A stretch of DNA of 24,375 nt from an uncultured Pelagibacteraceae bacterium (GCA_902527075.1 CABZNM010000010.1:1-24375), one strand, 5' to 3'. Shown: positions 9,052-16,649, numbered from the stretch's first letter. Numbers and translations are program-made. Notes: generated by a model from the sequence alone, not told the origin.

Positions 9052-9216
9052 TTAAAGCCCACCAGTAATGAGTCCAATAATTCCAAGAATAAGCCACAGC
9101 ATTAACATCGTTCTCTCGTTAAAGATGTTTTTATTTTCAATTTTTTTTACTTGCCTAAATATGATTAGTCCTACAAGTAAAACAAGTATCATTAGGTAAG
9201 CAATTGTGAAAGTCAT
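9052..9216 (-). CDS. Small two-helix membrane protein
   Basis: A 54-codon frame with ATG at 9216 and TAA at 9052. The translation begins MTFTIAYLMILVLLVGLIIF (first hydrophobic segment), followed by a polar, charged middle (RQVKKIENKNIFNERT) and a second hydrophobic stretch (MLMLWLILGIIGLITGGL). Two membrane segments with a positive loop are a credible design for a small inner-membrane protein. It lies 11 nt upstream of the end of the cytochrome b561 gene on the same strand, so it would be the downstream member of that transcript. No family is recognised. Confidence 0.55.
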   Translation of the reverse strand: MTFTIAYLMILVLLVGLIIFRQVKKIENKNIFNERTMLMLWLILGIIGLITGGL

Positions 9217-9227
9217 ATATAGAGTAT

Positions 9228-9758
9228 CTATAGCATTTTTTTTAATATAGCATCATTAAGAAAGTAGTGGTGATAAATAACTGCTAAAATATGAATAACA
9301 AAGAGTAAAATTAAAAAATATGCGCTTACTGAATGTAATGTATGAAATAACTCAGCTAAATTATAATCTATATAATCAGACTCATATCTCATTAATATAA
9401 AATTTACCTCTTCTCCTGCCATCAGGAGTTTAAGCATTCCTGTTAAAGTTATTGTTAGTAATGTTACATAAAATAGCCAATGACTAATTCTTGCAGCAAT
9501 AATTTGAATTGTGGATATTGAAGGATTATTTTTTGGAAAAATGTTTATACTTTTCCAAATAAGTCTAAAAATTGTTATATAAAAAATAGTCATACCAATT
9601 AAAATATGAATGTTCTCAACAGTTAATTTGAAATCAGAAAATTCTAGATTATTTAAATAAATTCCTAAAGGAAGCTGAACGATTAAAATAAAAAAAGTTA
9701 ACCAATGAAAGATTTTAGCTAATAAACCGTAACTTTGTTTATTATTTCGAAACTTCAT
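9228..9758 (-). CDS. Cytochrome b561-type di-heme membrane protein
   Basis: 176 residues, four membrane helices, matching the bacterial cytochrome b561/Ni-Fe hydrogenase b-type family (PF01292-like), which passes electrons between quinol and periplasmic acceptors. Candidate heme-ligand histidines sit where expected: H18 (AKIFHW), H51 (VENIHILIG), H139/H142 (ELFHTLHS) and H156 (VIHILAV), with H93 (ISHW) also present. The gene is divergent from a class II cytochrome c with only 17 bp between their start codons, and the two could be redox partners in one membrane-to-periplasm electron path. The promoters must overlap the neighbouring coding sequence. Confidence 0.88.
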   Translation of the reverse strand: MKFRNNKQSYGLLAKIFHWLTFFILIVQLPLGIYLNNLEFSDFKLTVENIHILIGMTIFYITIFRLIWKSINIFPKNNPSISTIQIIAARISHWLFYVTLLTITLTGMLKLLMAGEEVNFILMRYESDYIDYNLAELFHTLHSVSAYFLILLFVIHILAVIYHHYFLNDAILKKML

Positions 9759-9775
9759 GTTAATTAATGTAATTA

Positions 9776-10228
9776 ATGATAAAATTATTGCAAGTTACAC
9801 TAGGTACAATTTTGTTGATCTCACTATTCATACTATCATCAACAGCTGACACTCACAAAAATATAATTAAAGAAAGAAAGTCACTATTTCAGCAAAACTA
9901 CAGCCATGCAAAAAAAATGTCATCCGCAATTAAAAAAGGAGATATTGATAAAGTAATGAATTTGTCAGTTAAAATGTCTCAAAATTATGAAAAGCTCATC
10001 GATCTATTCCCTGATAATAGTAAATCAGGATATGATACAGAAGCTCTACCTACAATTTGGATATTCAAGGAAGATTTTAATAGCCTAATGATTGAGTCAT
10101 CAACAAAAGCACAAAAGTATGCTGATATTGCTTCAACTTTATTAGGTGAAGAGCTCAAAGATGAACAAAAAAAACTTATTTGGTCCAGTTGTAAGTCATG
10201 TCATGACAGATTTAGAATGCCACATTAA
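9776..10228 (+). CDS. Class II cytochrome c (cytochrome c prime-like), periplasmic
   Basis: 150 residues. A Sec signal peptide (MIKLLQVTLGTILLISLFI) has a likely cut after STA near residue 24. The rest is a four-helix-bundle sequence with the single heme-binding motif C139-K-S-C142-H143 close to the C-terminus (SSCKSCHDRFRMPH), the hallmark of cytochrome c prime / c556 proteins (PF01322-like). Members bind NO or act as electron carriers; which applies here cannot be told. It is divergent from cytochrome b561 and is followed 4 nt later by an MFS gene in the same operon. Confidence 0.88.
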   Translation: MIKLLQVTLGTILLISLFILSSTADTHKNIIKERKSLFQQNYSHAKKMSSAIKKGDIDKVMNLSVKMSQNYEKLIDLFPDNSKSGYDTEALPTIWIFKEDFNSLMIESSTKAQKYADIASTLLGEELKDEQKKLIWSSCKSCHDRFRMPH

Positions 10229-10232
10229 GTAG

Positions 10233-11438
10233 ATGAGACTCAACTTTTATAAGCATTCTTTTCCAATTCTGGTAATAATAGGTGGCAGCGTTCTTTTATT
10301 AGTTTCTTTTGGAATTAGGCATTCTTCAGGACTTTATCTTATACCGATTTCGGATCATATACAATCTGGTAGAGAGGTTTTTGGTTTTGCCATAGCAATT
10401 CAATTCCTTATGATTGGTATAGGATCACCCATATTTGGAGCGATTGCTGATAAATATAATTCTGCAGTTGCTGGATTATACGGAGTGATCTTCTTCTTAA
10501 TTGGATTATATATGATGGCTCAAGTAGAGACATCTTTTTTTCTTATATTATCACAAGTTATATTTGGATTTGGTTGTGCCGGTTGCGGTACGGCAGTCAT
10601 ATTGGGTGCAGTAGGTAAAGCTGTCACAGGCAAAAATCAGACATTAGCTCTTGGTATTGTAATGGCCGCTGGTTCATTAGGTCAGTTTTTAATCGTGCCA
10701 TTAACAGGCATACTCATTGATCTTACTTCATGGCAACAATCGATAATTTATTTATGTTTTATATCACTAATTATGATTGTGTTTGCTTTATCTTTAACTA
10801 TTTCATCTGATAGTGAAGAGGGACTCAATCAAGTTAAATATTCTTTATCTCAAGTGCTTAATAAAGCTTTTTCAAATAGAAGCTATGTTTTCTTAACTCT
10901 TGGCTTCTTTGTGTGTGGGTTCCACGTTTCGTTTGTAGCTACTCATCTTCCTGCATATCTTAATGACCTATCAATGCCTACTTGGATTGGATCATGGTCG
11001 CTCGCTCTTATAGGTTTGTTTAATGTTTTTGGAACTTTGTTATTTGGACATTTAGGTGACAACAAGTCTAAAAAAGACTTATTAGTTGTGCTTTATTCCT
11101 TGAGATCCATATTGTTTTTAATTTTTATCTTTTTGCCTAAAACTGAAATTACAATAATCATTTTTTCTTCAATTTTGGGAATTTTGTGGCTTTCAACGGT
11201 TCCTCTAACAAGTGGAATAATCTCAGTAATTTTTGGTTCAAAATATATGTCGATGCTATATGGCTTTGCTTTTTTATCCCACCAAGTTGGATCATTTATG
11301 GGCTCTTGGTTTGGAGGAAGATTATATGATTTTTATGGATCATATGATGTCATGTGGTGGGCATGTGTATTTTTGGGTTTTGCCTCTGCCTTAATGCACT
11401 ATCCCATAAGAGAAAATAAGGTTGCATTAACAAATTAA
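10233..11438 (+). CDS. MFS transporter, OFA-like, substrate unknown
   Basis: 401 residues with about 12 membrane helices in two sixes joined by a cytoplasmic loop (SSDSEEGLNQVKYSLSQVL). MFS signature-like sequences follow helix 2 (GSPIFGAIADKYNSAV) and its second-half counterpart (LFGHLGDNKSKKDLL). The N-terminal GIRHSSGLYLIPISDHI and GFGCAGCGTAVILGAVGK resemble the oxalate/formate antiporter and monocarboxylate groups. It starts 4 nt after the cytochrome c stop codon, so the two are co-transcribed, although a shared function is not obvious. A small organic acid is a reasonable but unproven substrate. Confidence 0.85.
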   Translation: MRLNFYKHSFPILVIIGGSVLLLVSFGIRHSSGLYLIPISDHIQSGREVFGFAIAIQFLMIGIGSPIFGAIADKYNSAVAGLYGVIFFLIGLYMMAQVETSFFLILSQVIFGFGCAGCGTAVILGAVGKAVTGKNQTLALGIVMAAGSLGQFLIVPLTGILIDLTSWQQSIIYLCFISLIMIVFALSLTISSDSEEGLNQVKYSLSQVLNKAFSNRSYVFLTLGFFVCGFHVSFVATHLPAYLNDLSMPTWIGSWSLALIGLFNVFGTLLFGHLGDNKSKKDLLVVLYSLRSILFLIFIFLPKTEITIIIFSSILGILWLSTVPLTSGIISVIFGSKYMSMLYGFAFLSHQVGSFMGSWFGGRLYDFYGSYDVMWWACVFLGFASALMHYPIRENKVALTN

Positions 11439-11450
11439 TATTCTTATTCT

Positions 11451-11467
11451 TTATCCACATATCCACA
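11451..11467 (+). promoter_or_regulatory. Tandem DnaA-box-like sequence beside an AT-rich tract
   Basis: TTATCCACA (11451-11459) is an exact consensus DnaA box. It is immediately followed by a second TATCCACA (11460-11467), giving a tandem 8-bp repeat. From about 11475 to 11532 the sequence is almost entirely A and T, as in an unwinding element. Two boxes alone do not prove an origin, and the flanking genes are not ones usually beside alphaproteobacterial oriC, so this could instead be DnaA regulation of the RNA promoter just downstream. Confidence 0.35.
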
Positions 11468-11497
11468 GGTTTACCCAAAATTTTGATTATAAATTTT

Positions 11498-11526
11498 TTG
11501 AAATTTTTTTTATTTTTAATTATAGT
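11498..11526 (+). promoter_or_regulatory. Near-consensus sigma-70 promoter for a short RNA
   Basis: TTGAAA (11498-11503) and TATAGT (11521-11526) are separated by exactly 17 bp. Transcription would begin near 11533, where composition switches abruptly from T-rich to GC-rich. Confidence 0.5.
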
Positions 11527-11532
11527 TTTTTT

Positions 11533-11640
11533 ATCGGAGCGTGAAAGTCCAAAAGCCTTTCGGGGAGTTTGTTCTTGATCGTGACGTGTTTCGGGGCCAC
11601 TGGATATCCTTTCGGGGAAATTGGGTGGCCCCGTTTCTAT
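11533..11640 (+). ncRNA. Candidate structured small RNA, family not recognised
   Basis: About 100 nt of GC-rich sequence within very AT-rich surroundings, directly after a 17-bp-spaced promoter. TTTCGGGG occurs three times (11558, 11589, 11610). The first and third lie in CCTTTCGGGGA, where a TTCG loop can be closed by CCT/GGG. Further pairing is possible between GAAAG (11543-11547) and CTTTC (11557-11561), which competes with the first TTCG hairpin. The 3' end is a 9-bp perfect stem. No SRP, 6S, tmRNA, RNase P or known riboswitch core was recognised. There is no reading frame, and the next gene is on the opposite strand, so a cis-leader role on the plus strand is unlikely. Confidence 0.5.
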
Positions 11641-11642
11641 TT
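11592..11642 (+). terminator. Terminator-like hairpin
   Basis: CGGGGCCAC (11592-11600) pairs perfectly with GTGGCCCCG (11625-11633) around a 24-nt loop that can itself fold, followed by TTTCTATTTAG. It would end the candidate RNA on the plus strand. It also lies just past the stop of the minus-strand 99-aa gene and could end that transcript too, although the U-tract is only on the plus side. Confidence 0.5.
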
Positions 11643-11936
11643 AGTTTCCTTTTTTTCTAGACATCTAAAGTCAACTTCAGGCTTTAACCCATTAAAATTG
11701 AAATGACACACGTTGAGCTCGTGTCTCCTGCACCACACTTGAAAGCCTCGATCAGTAAATCCTACATCAAGCTTAGTGTATTCCTGTAATGATTTTGCAT
11801 CAGTTGATCCTTCAACAAATTCATCTGAACACTTGGTGCATACTACGGGCTTGTTGATATTACAGAATAAATATCCTAATTCGCTGATGTCATCAGTCAT
11901 ATTATTGCTCCATTTATTATTTTCTGAGTGTAACAT
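11637..11936 (-). CDS. Small Cys/His-rich protein, possible zinc binder, unknown function
   Basis: 99 residues from the ATG at 11936; an internal Met at 13 (MTDDIS) is an alternative start. Cys and His residues cluster as C33-x2-C36 (VVCTKCSDEF) and C69-x2-H72 (QVWCRRHELNVCHFNF), plausibly one zinc site. LDVGFTDRGFQVWCRRHELNV looks like a conserved core. There is no signal peptide or membrane segment. The gene ends head-on against the candidate RNA terminator, with the stop codon 4 nt beyond the hairpin stem, and is divergent from acdS. No family name can be given. Confidence 0.65.
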   Translation of the reverse strand: MLHSENNKWSNNMTDDISELGYLFCNINKPVVCTKCSDEFVEGSTDAKSLQEYTKLDVGFTDRGFQVWCRRHELNVCHFNFNGLKPEVDFRCLEKKETK

Positions 11937-11979
11937 TCACTATAAAATATTTACTTAAAATAAATGTAATTAAAATTAT

Positions 11980-12996
11980 ATGAATCTTGAGAAATTTGAA
12001 AAATACCCACTTACATATGGACCTACACCAATAGAATTTTTACCTCGTTTGAGTGAAGCCATTGATGCAGACGTAGAAATTTATGCAAAACGTGACGATT
12101 GTAATTCTGGCTTGGCAATGGGTGGAAATAAACTGAGAAAACTTGAGTACATTGTCCCTGACGCGATTGCTTCTGGAGCTGATACTCTGGTTTCAATTGG
12201 GGGCGTTCAATCAAATCATACAAGAATGGTAGCAGCAACTGCAGCAAAAATTGGAATGAAGTGTGTCGTTGTTCAAGAGAGCTGGGTTCCACATAATGAT
12301 GCAGTTTATGACAGGGTTGGAAATATCCTCCTTACTAGGCTTATGGGTGCAGATAGTCGATTGGTCACCGATGGATTTGACATAGGTATCAGAAAGAGCT
12401 GGCAGGACGCCCTACAATCAGTCAAGGACAAAGGAGGAGTACCTTATGCAATACCTGCAGGAGCTTCAGTGCATAAATATGGTGGATTAGGTTATGTTGG
12501 TTTTGCTAATGAAGTAAGATCGCAAGAAAATAAGATGAATATAAAATTTGATTATATAATTGTATGTGTGGTTACAGGGTCAACACAAGCAGGTATGATT
12601 GTTGGATTTGCTGAAGATGAGCGTGCAAGTCAAGTTATAGGTATTGATGCATCTGGTACTCCTGACAAAGTAGAGAAGCAAGTAAGAGAAATAGTTGATA
12701 ATACTGCTGAACTTGTTGAATTAGGTAGAGCTATTCGAGATGATGAAATTATTATTAATCCAGATTATGCATATCCAGCCTATGGAGTTCCGAGCGAAGA
12801 AACAAATCAGGCTATGCGATTAGCGGCTAGAACTGAGGCAATGATTACTGATCCTGTTTATGAAGGAAAATCTTTACAAGGAATGATTGATCTTGCAAAA
12901 AAAGGTTTTTTTAAAAAGGGTTCAAAAATACTTTATGCCCACTTAGGAGGTGCTCCAGCAATTAATGGTTACTCTTATACATATCGTAATGGCTAA
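11980..12996 (+). CDS. acdS: 1-aminocyclopropane-1-carboxylate deaminase
   Basis: 338 residues, collinear without gaps with the well-studied Pseudomonas enzyme. This PLP enzyme opens the cyclopropane ring of ACC, the ethylene precursor, giving 2-oxobutanoate and ammonia. The key residues fall at their reference numbers: K51 (GGNKLRK, PLP lysine), S78 (GGVQSNHTR, nucleophile region), Y294-E295 (DPVYEGKS) and L322 (YAHLGG). E295 and L322 separate true ACC deaminases from D-cysteine desulfhydrases, which carry Ser and Thr there, so the call is specific. It gives access to ACC as a nitrogen and carbon source. It stands alone, with no acdR-like regulator in view. Its last four bases (CTAA) overlap the end of the convergent ABC1 kinase gene. 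Confidence 0.95.
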   Translation: MNLEKFEKYPLTYGPTPIEFLPRLSEAIDADVEIYAKRDDCNSGLAMGGNKLRKLEYIVPDAIASGADTLVSIGGVQSNHTRMVAATAAKIGMKCVVVQESWVPHNDAVYDRVGNILLTRLMGADSRLVTDGFDIGIRKSWQDALQSVKDKGGVPYAIPAGASVHKYGGLGYVGFANEVRSQENKMNIKFDYIIVCVVTGSTQAGMIVGFAEDERASQVIGIDASGTPDKVEKQVREIVDNTAELVELGRAIRDDEIIINPDYAYPAYGVPSEETNQAMRLAARTEAMITDPVYEGKSLQGMIDLAKKGFFKKGSKILYAHLGGAPAINGYSYTYRNG

Positions 12997-14315
12997 TTTT
13001 TTGAATATTTTACAAAAAAATCACTTAGTTTTAATTTGACTTCTAATGTCCTAGCAAGAAAGAAAAGACCACTTATTTTTCTTTGTATTAGTAATATTTG
13101 TGAGCTTGGCAATGAAACAGGGTCCTGAAGTTTAATAATTTCTTCACTTAATTCATTCATTCTTTCTATTACATTTGTATTTTTAAAATCAAACCCAAAC
13201 TCACTATTTAATTCATCAGAGATTTCATAAAAATGATCTAATATTTTATTCTTAATATTATTGGGCAGTTTTTGGTCAATGACATTAAGTTCATATAATA
13301 TATTTTTTGATTGATCGTAGTCCCTATTGACTATGGCTCTCAGAAGCTTTGAAAAATTTTTCTTATAATTTTCATTGATATCAACACACGATCCAAAATC
13401 AAGCAGGATAATTTTGTTATGATCTATGTTGTATAAAAAGTTTGCATAATTGGGATCAGTTTGCATACAATTCAATTCAAATATTTCTAAAAATAAAAGT
13501 TTTACTAAGTTATAAAATATGAATTCTTTTTCTTTTTGAGGTCTAGAGGCCACTTTGTCAATTGTCACTCCATTCTTAAACTCCATACAAATGATATTAT
13601 TTGTTGAATATTCAAAATTAGGTTTTGGAACTTCAAAAATTTCATCATTTAAGAAATAATTGTGAAATTTGCTCAAGTATTTTAACTCCGATTTGTAACA
13701 AGCCTCTTTATGTAGTTGATGACTGGCGATTATTAATAAGTTTTCAATATCAATTGAGGCTGGTAATAATTTTGTACCCTTTAGTATTAACCCAAGATTA
13801 TCAATGTCATTATCTATGCTATCTTTTACACCAGGATATTGAACTTTCACTGCTAACGTTTCATTGGTTCTTCTAAGTCTTACTTTATGAACTTGACCTA
13901 TAGATGCTGCTGCAACTGGTACATATTGAAAAACACAAAACTGAGATTCAAAATTTTCTTCCCATTCATCTTTAAGTACTTTAACAACTTGCTCTTTTGG
14001 CATTGAGTAAGCTTGGTTTCTACATACAGATAAAATTTCATTAATTTCTTTTGGCAAAAACTCCCCTGTTTCTAAAGATAGTAGTTGGCCTACTTTAAGA
14101 GCTGCTCCACGCATGATGGATAGTTGAGTAACAAACTTTGTGAAATTTTCTTTTGTTAGAAGTAATTCTTTTATATTTACATTATTTTGAGTGATATAAT
14201 TTTTAGATGCTGAAAGTGCAATATTAACAGCAATATTTAGTGTTGTTTTGCTGAGACCAAAAAATCTTTTCACTCTTCCTGTTGGAACTGGATAAGAATT
14301 ATCCTTATCAGTCAT
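12993..14315 (-). CDS. ABC1/ADCK (AarF/UbiB/COQ8-like) atypical kinase
   Basis: 440 residues with the family hallmarks: a KxGQ motif ([13 protein letters not shown], about residues 70-82), the Ala-rich nucleotide loop [13 protein letters not shown], the VKVQYPGV lysine strand, the catalytic-loop equivalent [12 protein letters not shown] and the metal-binding LLDFGSC. It is closest in layout to the COQ8/ADCK3 group that supports ubiquinone synthesis, unlike UbiB proper, which has C-terminal membrane helices; none are obvious here. Its ATG overlaps the end of the photolyase-like gene by 8 nt, so translation is coupled. A role in quinone or prenyl-lipid handling is likely but unproven. Confidence 0.87.
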   Translation of the reverse strand: MTDKDNSYPVPTGRVKRFFGLSKTTLNIAVNIALSASKNYITQNNVNIKELLLTKENFTKFVTQLSIMRGAALKVGQLLSLETGEFLPKEINEILSVCRNQAYSMPKEQVVKVLKDEWEENFESQFCVFQYVPVAAASIGQVHKVRLRRTNETLAVKVQYPGVKDSIDNDIDNLGLILKGTKLLPASIDIENLLIIASHQLHKEACYKSELKYLSKFHNYFLNDEIFEVPKPNFEYSTNNIICMEFKNGVTIDKVASRPQKEKEFIFYNLVKLLFLEIFELNCMQTDPNYANFLYNIDHNKIILLDFGSCVDINENYKKNFSKLLRAIVNRDYDQSKNILYELNVIDQKLPNNIKNKILDHFYEISDELNSEFGFDFKNTNVIERMNELSEEIIKLQDPVSLPSSQILLIQRKISGLFFLARTLEVKLKLSDFFVKYSKN

Positions 14316-15456
14316 GATCTAAATTGAATTTATTTATGATATTTGGAATATTTTTTTTGAAATTAAAGAAGCCTTTATTAGAAAACTGCCATGAGTACAA
14401 ATCTTGCTTTTTATACTTGAAATTCAATTGGTTTTTAAATTTTATATTCAATCGATTAAGTATATCTAAATTTTCACCAACAAAAGGATATATCACATCA
14501 ATTTTTGGATTATTGGAAAGAACATCTTCAAGATCTCTAAAATTAATAATTTTTGAATTTGTAATTAATTTAGATACATTTTTGATAATGGATTCTTTGA
14601 AACTCGTAACCCTATGAGATAATTTAATTTTTCTTGATGAATTATCAAATAATACAAAATAAACAGTTTTATATTGTCCACTTATATCTAATAATTCTTG
14701 AGTATTAAGATTACTATCAAAGATAATAAGATTTTCATGTCTAATTTCTAAATTTTTAAAATCCAACTGTCTTAATTTAAAATTTTTGTCCTCTAATATT
14801 GGCTCTGCATTAGTTGTCAACTGAGTGTACTGAAAACGTTGGTTGGTAAATTTTGAAATATTGGCAGACCTCGCGAGATAGTGTTTACCTTTAGTTTGAA
14901 TGCCAGCAACCCACCGCCAACTAAGTGTATTAGAAGCAGGATCACCATCGTATAAGTGTTCCATAAAAAAAGCAGCTCCTAAATGCCATGGCAATCTTAA
15001 TGTAAATATCCAAATACTGGCAAACCACATTCTTGCGTGATTATGAAGATAATTTTTTTCTTTAAGTTCGATAACCCATTCATCAAAACACATGATACCA
15101 GTATTGCCATCGATGGCCTTTTTATAAAATTTTGATTTCTCGATTGATTGATAACTTTCACAAAAGTCAGTCCACACTGATGGTCTTAATTCCAACCAAC
15201 CTTTCCAATATACCCTCCAAAAAATTTCCTGAATAAATTTTTCAACCTGATCAAATTTATATTTTTTAAGACAGCTTTTTACAACGTCGTACTCAAATAA
15301 TGTTCTATGAGATATATAAGGAGAAAGTAATGAAATATTGTTTCTATTATCAGGTCCAAAATCATAATTTCTATCTCTAGAATAACTTTTAAGATTATTC
15401 TCTATAAAATAATTTAGTCTTGAAATACCTGTATTATAGTCAGGTTCAATGTTCAT
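14308..15456 (-). CDS. Photolyase/cryptochrome-like protein with FAD-binding domain at the N-terminus
   Basis: 382 residues. Residues 1-215 match the photolyase FAD-binding helical domain: ISLLSPYISHRTL (41-53), FIQEIFWRVYWKGWLELRP (74-92), GNTGIMCFDEWVIELKEKNY (117-136), LHNHARMWFASIW (137-149), FFMEHLYDGDPASNTLSWRW (163-182) and ARSANISKFTNQRF (195-208). The usual N-terminal alpha/beta antenna domain is absent, and no frame upstream could supply it. Residues about 238-382 instead form an alpha/beta-looking tail (NLIIFDSNL, TVYFVLFD, LSHRVTSFKESI, IDVIYPFVGENLDILNRL, KGFFNFKKNIP). Its strand-helix rhythm and HR-x2-SF-x-ES pattern recall the missing domain, suggesting a permuted architecture. 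It probably repairs or senses UV/blue-light damage. It starts 27 nt downstream of a perfect inverted repeat and overlaps the ABC1 gene by 8 nt. Confidence 0.85.
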   Translation of the reverse strand: MNIEPDYNTGISRLNYFIENNLKSYSRDRNYDFGPDNRNNISLLSPYISHRTLFEYDVVKSCLKKYKFDQVEKFIQEIFWRVYWKGWLELRPSVWTDFCESYQSIEKSKFYKKAIDGNTGIMCFDEWVIELKEKNYLHNHARMWFASIWIFTLRLPWHLGAAFFMEHLYDGDPASNTLSWRWVAGIQTKGKHYLARSANISKFTNQRFQYTQLTTNAEPILEDKNFKLRQLDFKNLEIRHENLIIFDSNLNTQELLDISGQYKTVYFVLFDNSSRKIKLSHRVTSFKESIIKNVSKLITNSKIINFRDLEDVLSNNPKIDVIYPFVGENLDILNRLNIKFKNQLNFKYKKQDLYSWQFSNKGFFNFKKNIPNIINKFNLDHD

Positions 15457-15482
15457 ATTGTTGATCTTAAAATTAAAGATTC

Positions 15483-15498
15483 GACCAGTGATCTGGTC
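15483..15498. promoter_or_regulatory. Perfect inverted repeat between the small exported-protein gene and the photolyase-like gene
   Basis: GACCAG-TGAT-CTGGTC. On the minus strand it lies 34 nt after the stop of the small exported protein and 27 nt before the photolyase-like ATG. It could be a terminator for the first gene (the following U-tract is weak), an attenuator or an operator for the second. Confidence 0.4.
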
Positions 15499-15531
15499 TA
15501 AAAATTTTATTTATTAGATCCATACTATTTG

Positions 15532-15780
15532 TTATAGATCCAATAATCTGATTGCAGCTTTTAATAATTCTTCTGATTTCGAGTGGTCTCCAGAAGCGTG
15601 CAGTTTCATACCTTGATCTTTTAATGATTTTGCAATAGATACAATTTCTGGATGGGCAGATTCATCAACTTTAGCGAGTGATTGTTTTATTTGGTTATTT
15701 ACCATTGGACACATACCCGCAGAAGAAAGAGATGTGAAAAGTAGAAAAATTGCTAATGTGTGTGTAATTATTTTTTTCAT
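15532..15780 (-). CDS. Small exported protein with C-terminal helical hairpin, unknown function
   Basis: 82 residues. A clear Sec signal peptide (MKKIITHTLAIFLLFTSLSSA) is cut before GMCPMV, leaving a mature protein of about 61 residues. The mature part has one Cys near the new N-terminus and two helices: EIVSIAKSLKDQGMKLHASG and HSKSEELLKAAIRLLDL. The pattern DQGMKLHASGDHSKSEELLKAA resembles single TPR-like hairpins in small periplasmic proteins of marine alphaproteobacteria. The Cys is not in a strong lipobox (SSAG precedes MC). It is transcribed towards the photolyase-like gene, with the inverted repeat between them. Confidence 0.7.
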   Translation of the reverse strand: MKKIITHTLAIFLLFTSLSSAGMCPMVNNQIKQSLAKVDESAHPEIVSIAKSLKDQGMKLHASGDHSKSEELLKAAIRLLDL

Positions 15781-15965
15781 AAAGATACCTTATTGTTAAA
15801 CATTCATATGAAATATCATCCGAATTAAACATTTCAATTGATTAAATTTTCCTAATTTTCCTTACTTTTGGCTTTATTTTATGCGACAATTTGCACTCAA
15901 ACACATTCTTTTCATTTATGAATTTACCTTTATTTTGCCAATTTAATAATTATATAAATATTGTT

Positions 15966-16643
15966 ATGGAATATAATTTTTCACATCACAAGCCTCAAAA
16001 TACAAGTGATTATATCGCGTTGTATTTTACAAAATTCCTTCGTTTTTTAGCAGATACGTTTTTTGCAAAAAGATACGGCCATAGGGCTGTAGTACTTGAA
16101 ACCGTAGCGGCAGTTCCAGGTATGGTTGCCGGTATGTTAACTCACTTGAAGAGTTTAAGAAGGATGGAAGAAGATAGGGGCTGGATAAAGACGTTACTTG
16201 ATGAAGCAGAAAATGAGCGAATGCATTTGATGACGTTCATTCATATTGCTAAGCCAACCGCACTTGAAAGGTTTTTAGTCATATTAGTTCAAGGTATTTT
16301 CTTCAACTTGTATTTTATAATGTATTTAATTTCACCTCGAACTTGTCACAGAATTGTAGGGTATTTTGAAGAGCAAGCTGTTGTCAGTTACACAGAATAT
16401 TTAGAAGAAGTTGAGCAAGGCAGAGTTGAAAATGTTAAAGCTCCAGAGATTGCAATAAATTATTGGAATTTATCTACAGATGCAAGACTTATCGATGTCA
16501 TCAAAGTAGTACGCGAAGATGAAGCTGGTCATAGAGATGTTAATCATAATTTTGTTAATGATCTTGACAAAAAATCGTCACCACAAAACAAAACTATAGA
16601 AGTGAAAGAGAAAGAGGTTAATATAACGGCACAAAAAAAATAA
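15966..16643 (+). CDS. aox: Alternative oxidase (ubiquinol oxidase, cyanide-insensitive)
   Basis: 225 residues from the ATG at 15966. It passes electrons from ubiquinol straight to oxygen without proton pumping, at the inner membrane. The di-iron ligand motifs are all present: [10 protein letters not shown] (E45), ENERMHL (E84, H87), [14 protein letters not shown] (Glu 135/136) and [12 protein letters not shown] (E186, H189). [20 protein letters not shown] is also typical. The frame is open upstream to a TTG at 15891 and an ATG at 15918, but those extra residues are not AOX-like. TATAAA at 15953-15958 lies so close to the chosen ATG that the message may be almost leaderless. A LysE-type exporter follows 6 nt later in the same transcript. 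Confidence 0.93.
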   Translation: MEYNFSHHKPQNTSDYIALYFTKFLRFLADTFFAKRYGHRAVVLETVAAVPGMVAGMLTHLKSLRRMEEDRGWIKTLLDEAENERMHLMTFIHIAKPTALERFLVILVQGIFFNLYFIMYLISPRTCHRIVGYFEEQAVVSYTEYLEEVEQGRVENVKAPEIAINYWNLSTDARLIDVIKVVREDEAGHRDVNHNFVNDLDKKSSPQNKTIEVKEKEVNITAQKK

Positions 16644-16649
16644 CTTTTT

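Noticed and set aside
11533..11640. SRP RNA, 6S RNA or a known riboswitch
   Set aside because: The conserved cores (for example the GGAAG/AGCAG symmetric loop of SRP RNA) are absent and no plus-strand gene lies downstream to be controlled.
15891..15965. N-terminal extension of alternative oxidase from the TTG at 15891 or the ATG at 15918
   Set aside because: The extra residues show no family similarity, and the ATG at 15966 gives a normal bacterial AOX length.
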